Shown piece after piece: positions 46,701 to 53,483 of a DNA stretch of 64,000 nt. This DNA is from an uncultured Microbulbifer sp. (GTDB taxonomy: Bacteria > Pseudomonadota > Gammaproteobacteria > Pseudomonadales > Cellvibrionaceae): NCBI RefSeq assembly GCF_947498635.1, contig NZ_CANMKV010000009.1, positions 1-64,000 on the forward strand, in the 5' to 3' direction. Positions within the stretch are counted from its first letter, which is position 1; every line of letters begins with the position of its first letter. The notes under the pieces were generated by a model. That model was not told where the DNA came from. It saw only the letters and a list, made by a program, of their open reading frames with translations, and searched no databases. Both the position numbers and the translations under genes were made by a program.

Positions 46701-47835
46701 GCACCCACCGCTGGATATTGAAGCACGCGATGCGGCTACGGACTACTACCTGCGCTTGACCCTGGATGATCAGCAGATTCCGGGAGACAGCCAGCTGTTC
46801 AATAACCATATCGCTATGGACCCGCACATCGAAGGTGCGCTCTCTATTACCAAAACTGCGGCCATGCTGAATGTGACACGCAGCCAGCTGGTGCCCTATA
46901 CCATCACCTTTGGCAACACCCTGCCGATACCACTCACGGATTTGCAGCTGGTGGATTTCTTCCCCGCGGGCTTTAAGTACGTGGCTGGCTCGGCACGCCT
47001 CGATGGTGAACCGGTGGAGCCGGTGATGAATGGGCTGCAGTTGATCTGGTCTGACCTGCGCGTGGAAGCCGATCAGACCCGCGAGCTGAAACTGCTGTTG
47101 GTGGTGGGCTCCGGTGTGGGCGAGGGCAAATATGTTAACCGCGCGCGCATGTATAACCAGCTCTCCGGCCAGGTGGCTTCCGGTGAAGCCTCGGCTACTG
47201 TGCGTGTGGTGCCGGATCCCACTTTCGACTGTACCGATGTGATCGGCAAAGTCTTCGACGATAAAAATATGAACGGCTACCAGGATGCCGGTGAAGGCGG
47301 CCTACCCGGTGCGCGAGTGGTTAGCGCAACCGGCCTGAATGCCACCGCCGACGCCCACGGTCGCTTCCACATTACCTGTGCGGTGGTGCCGAATGCGGAT
47401 CGCGGTTCCAATTTTGTGCTCAAGCTCGACGACCGCAGCCTGCCCAGCGGCTATCGTCTCACCACAGAAAACCCGCGTGTTGTGCGTGCGACCCGAGGCA
47501 AGATGGTGAAGTTTAACTTTGGGGCCAGCCTGCATCGGGTGGTGCGCCTGGATATGGCCGAGGCGGTATTCGAGCCGGGCACTACCGAGATGCGTCCCCA
47601 GTGGCAGTCCCGTGTAGAGCTGTTGTTGGAGAAACTCAGTGAGGCTCCCTCGGTATTGCGCCTGTCTTACCTCGCGGAAAATGAAGACCCGGATTTGGTG
47701 GAAGAGCGTTTGCAGACAATTAAGGCCGATATTGCCGAGCAGTGGGCGCGCAGTTATGGCGACTACGAATTGACTATTGAAACTGAAGTGTTCTGGCGGC
47801 GCGGAGCGCCGCCCAGCAAAGGAGGCTGGGAGTAA
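34795..47835 (+). CDS. Giant exported DUF11-repeat protein (about 4350 residues)
   Basis: The Sec signal peptide ends at SSQARA-DHNC. I prefer ATG 34795 or 34798 over GTG 34789. Residues about 40-1330 are Cys-containing beta domains. From about 1340 to 3730 there are a dozen DUF11/isopeptide-type Ig-like repeats. Each has a pattern like EP-x-L-x-V-x-K-T, then AGDILRYTLRVENTGN, then DQLPANTTYVAGSTTLNG. Copies begin near 1340, 1675, 1848, 1998, 2290, 2461, 2621, 2933, 3108, 3276, 3431 and 3591. SdrD-B/Cna-B-like modules lie at about 3733 (GYLWHDVNFNNRADTDE) and 4146 (GKVFDDKNMNGYQDAGEGG), with another DUF11-like unit at about 4015. The last 100 residues (AVFEPGTTEMRPQWQ onward, to TEVFWRRGAP) look like an OmpA-like tail. 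There is no LPXTG. It probably sits on the outer surface and is held by the following OmpA-family protein, whose ATG overlaps this stop. Confidence 0.85.
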   Translation: MMSEVIGRKSWSNALVGLVLLCIWAVLFSSQARADHNCPSSPDNPSFFNILDHSYSNSWCELCGDGQVTIEIDVPGIRSGFNGTQHIENIVVTENLGTSQLEYIPGSTWVSSGAILSEPTISGTTLRWDQNDLSALAARNENTSLRITFGVRSRADREEDLVNNNRTINATASFDYCGDSAIDTDSMELAIREPLPSIDKRGRNIDAGQTNYTNNVYGNINDDVIWRIAISNGGAADMQDVRFDDLMTNPNMDINYACSSQTAALSIANNNGNNPGATGCVSASNNINNFELNGSFSGGSGRTDIPANSTLNIYLVGKVNTSCSDGTNTVSDVQWGCEIDDDTGVGGISSPAVGSGPGSDTEAMYARVNDVLDITQVITGTNLSQPLGSAGFVTITINNQTRGSVKDIQFVSDLPDEYVVDTTYLPQITRERRGIDGHGANYSATYPGKVDTLQWRVDRNNQWEETKWDPDSLLTNKPEFRLLSSTVHPNYPDQQHMMRQGDEIQIRFRIVTTEPSFFDKAADLDVEEESAGNGKDPNSNIRLTDNVLTIDYEDFCPSTNPPTQVENQSVTPDPEDLDISTVHPLYIVRDVGSSALTVDVTNNGGHDADNYDVYVTFGEAMRVLSNDRACTLVGKPNPGTVPKHPLWNQPDFLPASGMVYRCSNLDGVIEPSKTERIVFQVEKNHSATDDDLTFRADVVGEITLSDGTPLGTPDPVELTETTPKEQLANNYTLDGMRARVMGFNLVKERSDECNELTAEAGFPNSSVLIGEECRFEIQAGGWFGFDTPGFTLIEVRDIDMHDDLPDGQGYIADASLNCADVTLPHPISQANCVVIPSGDIVESGGLNIPLSETDFLWEVTSKITLRNRWFLADMTTRLLNDPVDTENTDPNQHANISTDYARAQFTAVFDTETIVVDNYNTSGILTNIDGVPTTVPGFPDITEWSESVTVSEPHIEIDKKVCNESLYGLGASCTNFVDFTNEGHRDQTYIFRLTLTNRASDSGVNRAPAYDLVVTDTLDPTGQMCVQALDSDSLDNDGDGSSETNSGDDGLVGTTTGANNYSEASHCSDGGTPAIITFSYEHSTALERINPGDSVTLYYRVKPHRSVAPLQTFLNTFYARYDSLEGDFGHQTATQIDSDADNDGIGDGKPDSGRARHYKTADAEARMQIIEVKAEPKQALEFSNGTASGTNADTAVVGEEIRYQLTAKIPAAKLRNFVIRDELPAGMRCIEGQTVNLNASPYDAAGFIPGGTFSATCTSTGTADYVEWDFGDQELTTVTGSLFDFPVEFIARIENSGNTDDGDLLGNGGGYTSAQVSYVDEAGGNIVVPFDSHEITVLEPKIQLSKSFAVTHSDADDILTVTVTAENTGTAAAYNLQVLDDLTGTKLVYVRNVGGNDPPQNVDVTSVGANAPIFSWNRNNADYTIAVGDTKTFTFDVRVEPGVEPHEILDNTIQARWQSLPGKDVALNSSNTIGNDGAADGMRIGVLPNGGDAINDYETNASAQTEVLPLQFNKTDLQPAVVNTIGAHKKFQLEIRLPEGISQNVVVTDQLGSPEGYVLSHNSDYDITYDFVGIETINGSAPSEASFKSFPADNTAGNASWDIGSVDTASENDSAGGTLEPRIRITYFARIANDLATNDGDSRRNSAGVAYSNGETGAAENLNDNTAAVTVVEPLLTVSKAVSNATNPGNLPVGGDVLEYEITVAHDRASSAAAFDLNLVDTLPPELQLDTGFTPTAQINGAGVPGFVATPAAAPNGPLVWGRDNGDNSLDLQLGETLVITYRTQVNGVFGSPISNSVMLDWTSLDNSSINDRAYERDGAGCPATSAPDDYCVGPANASIDTVDNTNLSKTVIADSDTATPVGTLRVGDTVTYQLTLNLQAGTTPAVAVTDTLPSGLAFDSIVSVNGDTAAPYDDNLNDYSYSAIAIPAAGDTGTVTWNLGDIRSNFGNLNHFVIEYTAKVVAGAGIAAPTATLTNTAELNYTGAASTLQDSASITVLQPVIDSLQKSDATWPSSHMNVDPANDVMQFTLHACNSGLAPAYDLSLTDALATQMDEGSIANLRVSLDGTALIQGTDYGYTAPANRGDAMQFVLQVPIEAGACLDIHYDIGFYTDIGGGENWVNTFTLNEFWSLPAKSAEQYAAVPLPTPYPMGTVATAVTPPQKTLQTAQTAAVGEEVVYRIQVPGSATTAAIHDVAITDVLDPSLTLVQLQEINGRVFTDNTSNNNIALSLDMIPAGDVAIFEVRARVANNATAQAGHNFDNEASYTYAATKGGAAQAGGVGSAATLTIVEPELSATNTVANQTNPGNDPDAGDILRFTLDLAAAGNPQNSAAFDLAISEQLSLGLQFVPGSVTVAGAAQADPAVTGDGINTAQTLVWDRVNSDLDIAAGNNSLLVFDAVVLDEVLAAATLSADARIEWTSLDEDNSSPHERNGADGVGGLNDYVLENIAAQLNAANDSTLSKTRVDDSYGSGDAQLRVGDLVEYELRLSLPEGTAPNAQFVDTLPQGMVFAGTLSMNGDTSAPFAASAPFVHSDVAEPVQAGDPAVGPTTLSWNIASLLNTGDNNAANDEFVLRYRARVLNRDVHPWPANNTALTNAVAFSFDAATGVETRNDNETLDLLQPDLAVAITANPVGGTTLSAGDLVDYTITITNNGSAPAYDSVLKDLIPLGLRQGGVSVQSISVNGAAVAAPGLTFDSGTGAAVWDFSAGSGYAINPGQTLQMVYRVQADANLGAGLNLQNAAYIETYYSLDNDNLPSMGATAVSVDMREDYGPTAPVGVRFNTPNAAPLLIENAQTTASIGEPFNYRITIPETPQPAALHDVSVLLDLSASAAELEFIRADKVSGKNAFTPQNTGSATALVIADSSNGIDVPAGEQVVIDVTLRLRDSNPPNVDGLTFSNSASYSYNYDNDNPAQGQGAGAGNTTLDMQVVEPTAITLSKTGPASVQSGLPGTFTLDLHNIGTGPAWDITVTDILPDNNPGGMCETPPNNFAAQIIDGAGTAVATLTEGTDFNATFDGTNCTLSLTSMGAGAMLAADHHLRLSYDATLDADTRDGDTLTNIAGVELWHSWDSSAPQARQYTRPAPTDGTPAVLDHEDVFSVNASVPKVTFYKTVENISRGQNPATAASPAEVLRYTLTLKNISGVDVSGIEITDDLGRLNNLPLFQSGSLQLVTAPAGSDSSGTNASAGTHGSGLLQVKNLDLAANGNAGDAIQLVYEVTLAEVIDSGTAVLNQAQAQLPGQLLQDSDDPNINGVDDADVSGDEDPTQIVIESEPVLLVQKTSADRTGDADLLMAGDILRYTLRVENTGNENMVNATLRDQLPANTTYVAGSTTLNGTAIADVAGASPLAAGMEINTAGEAAGFVGAGAAALEVTFDVTINNVKDGTVISNQGFVNADGAGSGPAAEAPSDDPATPAANDPTIDIVGDVPLLNAHKTVAIAVDNTSAGLVDPGDVLRYTIAISNAGGVDALQVALTDQVPANTTYVAGSTKLNGIVLTDLADGSSPLSAGLAVSSSDLTPPLPAANKGVITTGRTATVTFDVQVDAGTARGTVISNQGSVAAEDLPLTLTDADGNPTNGTQPTQVVVGDAQLLSIVKEVAVVGGGAAEAGTQLEYLVTVENIGAVPASDVLIIDDLATAGTALRYVDSSALLNGRPQGVAVNGTELKAAYSDQYGDLAPGAAVTLRFHATLNKDLAIGHTVVNTAEVQWGTPFSSEKASVAIDVGGTPGIANLAGYLWHDVNFNNRADTDERLLLNWAVDLYFNDALLETIQTDEKGYFQFQGLMPNGTGGSSYEMRYTAPDATETSASLGNPVSDFSNGPQRIREIFVGSGANPQNLNLPLTPNGVVYNSVLREAMSGAALTMLRASSGQELPARCFDDEKQQGQVTRAGGYYKFDINFDDAACPANADYLIQVEIADDNFVGGESLIIPAQTNKETAGFDVGACLGSNADMVPGTAQHCEVQQSPWHPPLDIEARDAATDYYLRLTLDDQQIPGDSQLFNNHIAMDPHIEGALSITKTAAMLNVTRSQLVPYTITFGNTLPIPLTDLQLVDFFPAGFKYVAGSARLDGEPVEPVMNGLQLIWSDLRVEADQTRELKLLLVVGSGVGEGKYVNRARMYNQLSGQVASGEASATVRVVPDPTFDCTDVIGKVFDDKNMNGYQDAGEGGLPGARVVSATGLNATADAHGRFHITCAVVPNADRGSNFVLKLDDRSLPSGYRLTTENPRVVRATRGKMVKFNFGASLHRVVRLDMAEAVFEPGTTEMRPQWQSRVELLLEKLSEAPSVLRLSYLAENEDPDLVEERLQTIKADIAEQWARSYGDYELTIETEVFWRRGAPPSKGGWE

Positions 47836-50800
47836 TGTCCTTTGCAGAGTGCAAGAAAGAGCGCAATACATTGGGTCGGCCTGATGCACGCAGATCCGAC
47901 ACCAATGGCTCCATGACTTCAATGGAAAAAATGGTCCGTATTTTTCGCCGTCGCGATCGCTGTCTCGCCACAGCGATCGCTCTGGCCCTGACGCTGCCCG
48001 TTCAGGCGCAGCAGCAAGCCGATGCGGATATTGGCGAGCCCCCGGAAACCAGCTGGTGGCAGGTGTGGCAAAAAATTCCCGGTTTGTCTCCAGAAGTGGA
48101 GGAGCCCCAGGCGGGATTTGAAGAAATGCCCATCGGTAGTAACACAGAAACCATGTTACTGGGTACGCCTGCAAAACAGTGGTTACAGGATGCGGGGTCT
48201 TTTATTGCCCCGCTAGACCCGATTGTGGTGGAAGATTTTATCGAACCACTGCAGTTTTCCGCTGTGGATGATGAAGTGTCCCCGGAAGCCATTGAAGTAT
48301 TGCGGGAGAAACTGAACGAGCTGGGTGAAACGCCCAATTTCAAGTTGCACTTTATCGGCCATACCGATTCCGACCCGATAAAAAAAGAGCTTATGGAGGG
48401 CTTTGAGAGTAAAGAAGACTTTACTCGGGCGCGCGCTCAGTGGGTGGCGGACTTTTTTCAGCAGGCCCTGGATCTTCCAGAGGACATGATTGCGGTGGAG
48501 GGCCGTGGCGATGTAGAGCCGATGGTCGACAATATCACCACAACCGGGCGAGCGTTGAACCGTCGAGTGCAGGTGCAGGTGATCTACGATGCGCTGGATG
48601 AAGCGGCCATGGCCGCTCGCGCCCGCGTCGAGGCATTGGCACTCAACCGCGTGAAAGTGTGCCGTCAGGAAACGGTGTGCCGGCTCAACTATACCGCCGG
48701 CAGCGAGCAGCGTGCGCGCCTAAAAAACCTGGTGACACCCCTGCGCTGGCAGGCGGGGCAGGCGCAACTGCCGGAAGCGTTTATACGGCGCATCCGCGAA
48801 GTGCGTGCCAATTTGGCGAACAAAAATAATCTGGTTGTGCACTTTGTCGGTCATACCGATGCGTTGCCGCTGCAGGTAGGCGAAAGCTCTGAAGCGCAGC
48901 ACAATACTTATCTGGAAAAATCCCACCGCGAAGCCCGCCGTGTGGCTCTGGCGGTGCGCGATGCTTTGGCCCTGCCGGATGTCATGCTTACGAGCAGCGG
49001 CAAGGGGGCCAGCCAGCCTATTGCCGCCAATGATACCCCCAAGGGCCGCGCTCTTAACCGCCGTGTGGAAGTGGAATTCTGGTACGACGATCCACTTGAG
49101 GTGGCGGTAGATGGCGTGCAGGCCTGCCCGGAGGCGGCGGCTGCGGAAACCATTACCATCGCGCATGAATCTTTGCGTGGAGATATTGCTCCGATCCGTT
49201 TTGATAACGGCGATCCGATTATTACCCAGGCACAGTTAACCCAAATCCGTGCCGCTATGGGGGAAATTGCCAGCAAGACCAATGTGCGTTTGAGCTTTAT
49301 CGGCTACAGCGAAAACAAGCGTATGGAACGCCGCGAGGCCATGGTCTACGGCGATGATGTCGGCCTGTCCGGCGCTCGCGCCCGTCGCGCAATGGAGCAA
49401 GTAAAAGACCTTCTCGATCTCGAAGATGCCCAGGTGGAATTCGAGGGGCGCGGCTATGTGCAATCCGACGATGTAGTGGCCAACGGCTTTACCCTGGATG
49501 AAGGCGCGCGAGTGGAAGTGCAGGTGCTCTACGATGAGCTGGCGATCCTGGCAGAGAGCGACCGCCTGGAAATTGAGCGCATTAACCGCGAGGCCATCGC
49601 CAATAATCCCTACGCACTCAATTTAATGCGTATCACCGTGGATGGCAGCCCGGAATACGATCCCTATAAAAATTCCGCCGACCTACAGCGCTGTACCGAT
49701 GTGGCCCTGGATAATGCCAATATCCAGTTCCGCTTCGATAACAAAAAAATGCAGCCGCGCCTGAATATTACCGCCTGGCCCAACACCATACGCTATGCGG
49801 ATAACCCGAACACCGAGGTGGCCGATAACCGCGTAGTATTTCGCAGCTATACCAATTACCCCTCCTTTATTGGTTGGGCCGAGGTGCGCCTGTTCGAGGA
49901 TGGGCAATCCCTGCGCGATACCCCTGTTGCCGTGGTGCCTCTGGATCAGCACGGAGAAGGAGAGTGGTTTGCGGAATTTACCGAATTTCAAGCTCCGCTG
50001 AAAAAACTGCACTACGTGTTGCGCGTATACGATAAAAAAGGCCGCTTTGATGAAACCGCCGAGCAGACTTTGTGGCTGGTGGACAATGTAGAGAAATCCC
50101 CTGAGGACGTGGATGTTGCCGAAGAGCTTTTGGTGGGCTACGGCGAGAATCGCTTAGCGCGTCGAAATATTCCCCTGGATGGCAACAGTGTGCTGGTCAA
50201 CGGCGCTCAGGTGCCGTCGAACCATACGGTATGGCTGGCGGGTAATCCGGTGCCGGTCAATGACCAGGGGCAATTTGTGGCCGAGCAGATTTTTGACCCC
50301 GGTGTGCACACTGTTGAAGTGGCCATTCTGGATGACGAGGGCAACGGTGAATTGTTCCTGCGCGATTTGGAATTTGCCAAAAACGACTGGTTCACCGTGG
50401 GTATTGCCGACCTCACAATCGGCTACGATAAAACCAATGGCCCCGCAGCCTTGGTGACCGGCGATGAAACCCACTACGACAATTCCGTAAGCTACGATGG
50501 CCGCCTGGCGTTTTACACCAGTGGTGGTTTCGGTGAGGGTTGGCGTCTTGCCGCCAGTGCCGATACCGAAGAGGGGCCGGTCGATGATCTTTTTTCCAAC
50601 TTTATGGAAAAGTCCCCTGAGGCACTTTTCCGTCGATTAGACAGCGACCTCTACTACCCCACTTTCGGCGATGACTCCACCGTCGTTGAAGACGCCCCCA
50701 CCTCTGGCAAGTTTTATGTAAAGTTGTCCAAGTACGATGACTACGGTCTATGGGGTAACTTCAAAGCCACCTATGCCGATAATGAACTGGCGCAGATAGA

Positions 50801-53078
50801 CCGTGCGCTCTATGGAGCCAACGGCCACTTCGAAAGTGATGCCATGACCAGCTTCGGAGAAAAGCGTTTGCAGGTGGATGCCTTCGGCGCTGAGCCCGGT
50901 ACCATTGCCGGTCGCGATGAATACCGTGGAACTGGCGGCTCGCTGTATTTCCTGCGCCACCAGGATATTCTCAACGGCTCCGAGCGTCTGCGTGTTGAAG
51001 TGCGGGATAAAGACTCCGGCCTGGTACTGGCCGTAAAAAATCTCTCCCCGGTAATTGATTACGATGTTGATTATATTCAAGGCCGGGTACTGCTGAACAA
51101 GCCTCTGTCCGCCCTGGCTAACGATAATTTGTTGATTCAGGATGGCTCCTATAACGGCAACCCCCAATACCTGGTGGCCCGCTACGAATACACGCCCGGT
51201 TTTGAGGATATGGACACCTTGGCCTTTGGTGGGCGCGCCCACTACTGGTTTGGTGACCATGTAAAACTGGGTATCAGCGGTACGCAACAGGATGAGGATG
51301 ACAGCGAAACCGCTCTGCAGGGCTTTGATCTGACCCTGCGCAAAACCGCCGGCAGCTGGCTAAAAGTTGAAGTGGCCAACAGCGAAGGCGGCAACCTCGA
51401 TAGCACAAGCTCTCTGGATGGCGGCTTCACTTTTGACAATGGTCAAATCTTCGACCCTGAGGCCTCAGCGGGGGCAAGCAAGGTAGAAGGCAGTTTTCAG
51501 CTCAGTGACTTTTTCGAAAGCCTGCGTGGTTCCGGTAATTTCTATCACCAGCTGCGCGAAGCGGGATTTTCCGGCCCCGGTCAATTCGCCCAGGGCGAAA
51601 CTACTCAGTTCGGAGCGGGTTTTAACCTGCCTCTCGGTGAAAGCTTTGATGTAGGACTCAAGGCGGATAACAAAGAAGAGGAATTTGGGCTGCACACCAG
51701 TGCCACAGACCTGATGCTCGGCTATCGCCTCAATGACCACTGGCGACTCAGCTCCGGGGTGCGCACCGACAGTCGCGAGGACTATTCCACGGTGGTTGCC
51801 GCTACGCAAACTCAGGGTGACCGCACGGATATGGCCGTGGAGGCCAGTTACGATTCTGGTGAAAACTGGAGCGCCTTCGGTTTTGTGCAGGGCACCATGG
51901 AGGTGACGGGCACCCGTGAGGAAAATAATCGTGTGGGATTGGGTGGCGCCTACCGGGTGAGCGATCGTCTCACCATGGATAGCGAAGTCTCCAGTGGCGA
52001 TACCGGCATGGCCGCGCGCCTGGGAACGGATTTCCTGGTGAGTGACCGAACCAGTCTTTACATGAATTACACTCTCGATAACGAGCGCAGTGATACCGGC
52101 GTACGCGCGCGCAAGGGTAATATGAGTACCGGTTTCCGCAGCCGCTACTCCGATACACTGAGCATGTACGGCGAAGAGCGCTACAGCCACGGTGACGTAT
52201 CCACTGGTCTGACCCACGCCCTGGGTATGGACCTGGCGCCCAACGACCGCTGGACCTACGGCACCACGGTAGAAGCGGGCACCTTGGAAGACCCGCGTAC
52301 CGGTGCTGAAACCGAGCGCAACGCCCTTGGCTTTAATATGGGCTACAGTCTGGACGAAATCCGTCTCGCCTCTGCTGTGGAATACCGCACCGATGCCATG
52401 GAAACCGCACTGGACGAAAACACCGTGTTGGAATCTGAGCGTGATACCTGGCTGCTGAAAAATACCCTGAGTTATCAACTCAATCCCGACTGGCGTTTGG
52501 TCGGAAAATTCAATTACTCCGATAGTAAAAGTTCCCAGGGCGAGTTTTACGATGGCAAGTTTACCGAAGCCGTTATGGGCTATGCCTACCGCCCGGTCAA
52601 TCACGACCGCCTCAATACGCTATTGAAATACACCTATTTCTATAACGTACCCACACAAGATCAGGTTACGGTAGAGAACACCTCGGCGGAGTTTATCCAA
52701 AAGAGCCATATTTTCTCCGCAGACGCCAGCTATGATCTTACCCACCGCTGGACTCTGGGTGCCAAGTACGCCTATCGCCTCGGCCAGCTCAGCCTCGACC
52801 GAGAAGATCCAGAGTTCTTCGACAGCCGTGCCAGCCTCTACGTGCTGCGTGCCGACTGGCATTTTGTAAAACGCTGGGACCTCTTAATTGAAGGCCGCTT
52901 GCTCGACTTACCCGATGCCCAGGATAGTAAGAGCGGTGCATTAATTGGCCTATATCGCCATATCGGCGATCACCTCAAGCTGGGGGTGGGCTATAACTTT
53001 ACCGACTTCTCTGATGATCTCACCCAGCTGGATTACGACAGCCAGGGGGTGTTTGTGAATATTGTAGGGAAGTTGTGA
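47835..53078 (+). CDS. Giant OmpA-family protein: three OmpA-type domains plus C-terminal beta-barrel
   Basis: This protein of up to 1747 residues has an ATG that overlaps the previous stop (TAATG). Internal Met codons at 27, 30 and 33 precede the signal peptide (CLATAIALALTLPVQAQ), so the true start may be 47913-47931. OmpA-C-like domains lie at about 135-250 (HFIGHTDSDP, then GRALNRRVQVQV), 293-420 (HFVGHTDALP, then GRALNRRVEVEF) and 452-570 (SFIGYSENKR, a degenerate copy). Ig-like beta regions follow to about 850. The remainder is amphipathic beta-strand sequence with many aromatic girdle positions (YRLNDHWRLSSGVRTDSRED-like strands) and ends NIVGKL, as in outer-membrane barrels. It likely anchors to peptidoglycan and forms an outer-membrane pore or platform for the DUF11 protein. 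Confidence 0.85.
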   Translation: MSFAECKKERNTLGRPDARRSDTNGSMTSMEKMVRIFRRRDRCLATAIALALTLPVQAQQQADADIGEPPETSWWQVWQKIPGLSPEVEEPQAGFEEMPIGSNTETMLLGTPAKQWLQDAGSFIAPLDPIVVEDFIEPLQFSAVDDEVSPEAIEVLREKLNELGETPNFKLHFIGHTDSDPIKKELMEGFESKEDFTRARAQWVADFFQQALDLPEDMIAVEGRGDVEPMVDNITTTGRALNRRVQVQVIYDALDEAAMAARARVEALALNRVKVCRQETVCRLNYTAGSEQRARLKNLVTPLRWQAGQAQLPEAFIRRIREVRANLANKNNLVVHFVGHTDALPLQVGESSEAQHNTYLEKSHREARRVALAVRDALALPDVMLTSSGKGASQPIAANDTPKGRALNRRVEVEFWYDDPLEVAVDGVQACPEAAAAETITIAHESLRGDIAPIRFDNGDPIITQAQLTQIRAAMGEIASKTNVRLSFIGYSENKRMERREAMVYGDDVGLSGARARRAMEQVKDLLDLEDAQVEFEGRGYVQSDDVVANGFTLDEGARVEVQVLYDELAILAESDRLEIERINREAIANNPYALNLMRITVDGSPEYDPYKNSADLQRCTDVALDNANIQFRFDNKKMQPRLNITAWPNTIRYADNPNTEVADNRVVFRSYTNYPSFIGWAEVRLFEDGQSLRDTPVAVVPLDQHGEGEWFAEFTEFQAPLKKLHYVLRVYDKKGRFDETAEQTLWLVDNVEKSPEDVDVAEELLVGYGENRLARRNIPLDGNSVLVNGAQVPSNHTVWLAGNPVPVNDQGQFVAEQIFDPGVHTVEVAILDDEGNGELFLRDLEFAKNDWFTVGIADLTIGYDKTNGPAALVTGDETHYDNSVSYDGRLAFYTSGGFGEGWRLAASADTEEGPVDDLFSNFMEKSPEALFRRLDSDLYYPTFGDDSTVVEDAPTSGKFYVKLSKYDDYGLWGNFKATYADNELAQIDRALYGANGHFESDAMTSFGEKRLQVDAFGAEPGTIAGRDEYRGTGGSLYFLRHQDILNGSERLRVEVRDKDSGLVLAVKNLSPVIDYDVDYIQGRVLLNKPLSALANDNLLIQDGSYNGNPQYLVARYEYTPGFEDMDTLAFGGRAHYWFGDHVKLGISGTQQDEDDSETALQGFDLTLRKTAGSWLKVEVANSEGGNLDSTSSLDGGFTFDNGQIFDPEASAGASKVEGSFQLSDFFESLRGSGNFYHQLREAGFSGPGQFAQGETTQFGAGFNLPLGESFDVGLKADNKEEEFGLHTSATDLMLGYRLNDHWRLSSGVRTDSREDYSTVVAATQTQGDRTDMAVEASYDSGENWSAFGFVQGTMEVTGTREENNRVGLGGAYRVSDRLTMDSEVSSGDTGMAARLGTDFLVSDRTSLYMNYTLDNERSDTGVRARKGNMSTGFRSRYSDTLSMYGEERYSHGDVSTGLTHALGMDLAPNDRWTYGTTVEAGTLEDPRTGAETERNALGFNMGYSLDEIRLASAVEYRTDAMETALDENTVLESERDTWLLKNTLSYQLNPDWRLVGKFNYSDSKSSQGEFYDGKFTEAVMGYAYRPVNHDRLNTLLKYTYFYNVPTQDQVTVENTSAEFIQKSHIFSADASYDLTHRWTLGAKYAYRLGQLSLDREDPEFFDSRASLYVLRADWHFVKRWDLLIEGRLLDLPDAQDSKSGALIGLYRHIGDHLKLGVGYNFTDFSDDLTQLDYDSQGVFVNIVGKL

Positions 53079-53085
53079 TGATGGG

Positions 53086-53110
53086 GCCCGGCGGAAGCCG
53101 GGCTTTCCCA
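53086..53110 (+). terminator. Strong rho-independent terminator closing the envelope locus
   Basis: GCCCGGC-GGAA-GCCGGGC is a 7-bp GC stem with a stable GNRA-type tetraloop, 8 bp after the OmpA-family stop, followed by TTTCCCATTTTAG. Confidence 0.85.
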
Positions 53111-53483
53111 TTTTAGTTTTCGAAAAATCGAAATGACTTTCACGAATTATTTTCCATCGCATAACGTTAAGGCTCTCTATTTAAAATGGGGAGCCTGCTA
53201 CACTCTTCCCCTGGCTACGCCTTCAATTATCATTCCGCAATAACACCGTTATTACTATTCAGCTTTTGCATAGAGTGAAAAATACGCACTTTTCAGTTTG
53301 TTAATCATAATTCATGTGGATCGAGCTGCATGGTCTATAAATAAGCCTGTTTGGAATCTGACTGTATATTCCTTCTGCTTCACTATTTCCCTTCCGGTTT
53401 AACCTATAATTCCCGTTTAGAAAATAGGCTTTGGGTAGCTTAAGAGCGTTTCTCAACCATACACCTTCACTAATGCAGAATTT
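53111..53483. other. Intergenic before the toxin island
   Basis: An AT-rich stretch marks the change in base composition between the envelope locus and the toxin genes. No gene or repeat is recognised. The promoter of the first toxin gene is presumably here. Confidence 0.5.

Noticed and set aside
51465-52604. 379-codon minus-strand frame inside the barrel protein gene
   Set aside because: It is a long shadow frame caused by codon bias in repetitive beta-strand sequence. It shows no signal, motif or start site.
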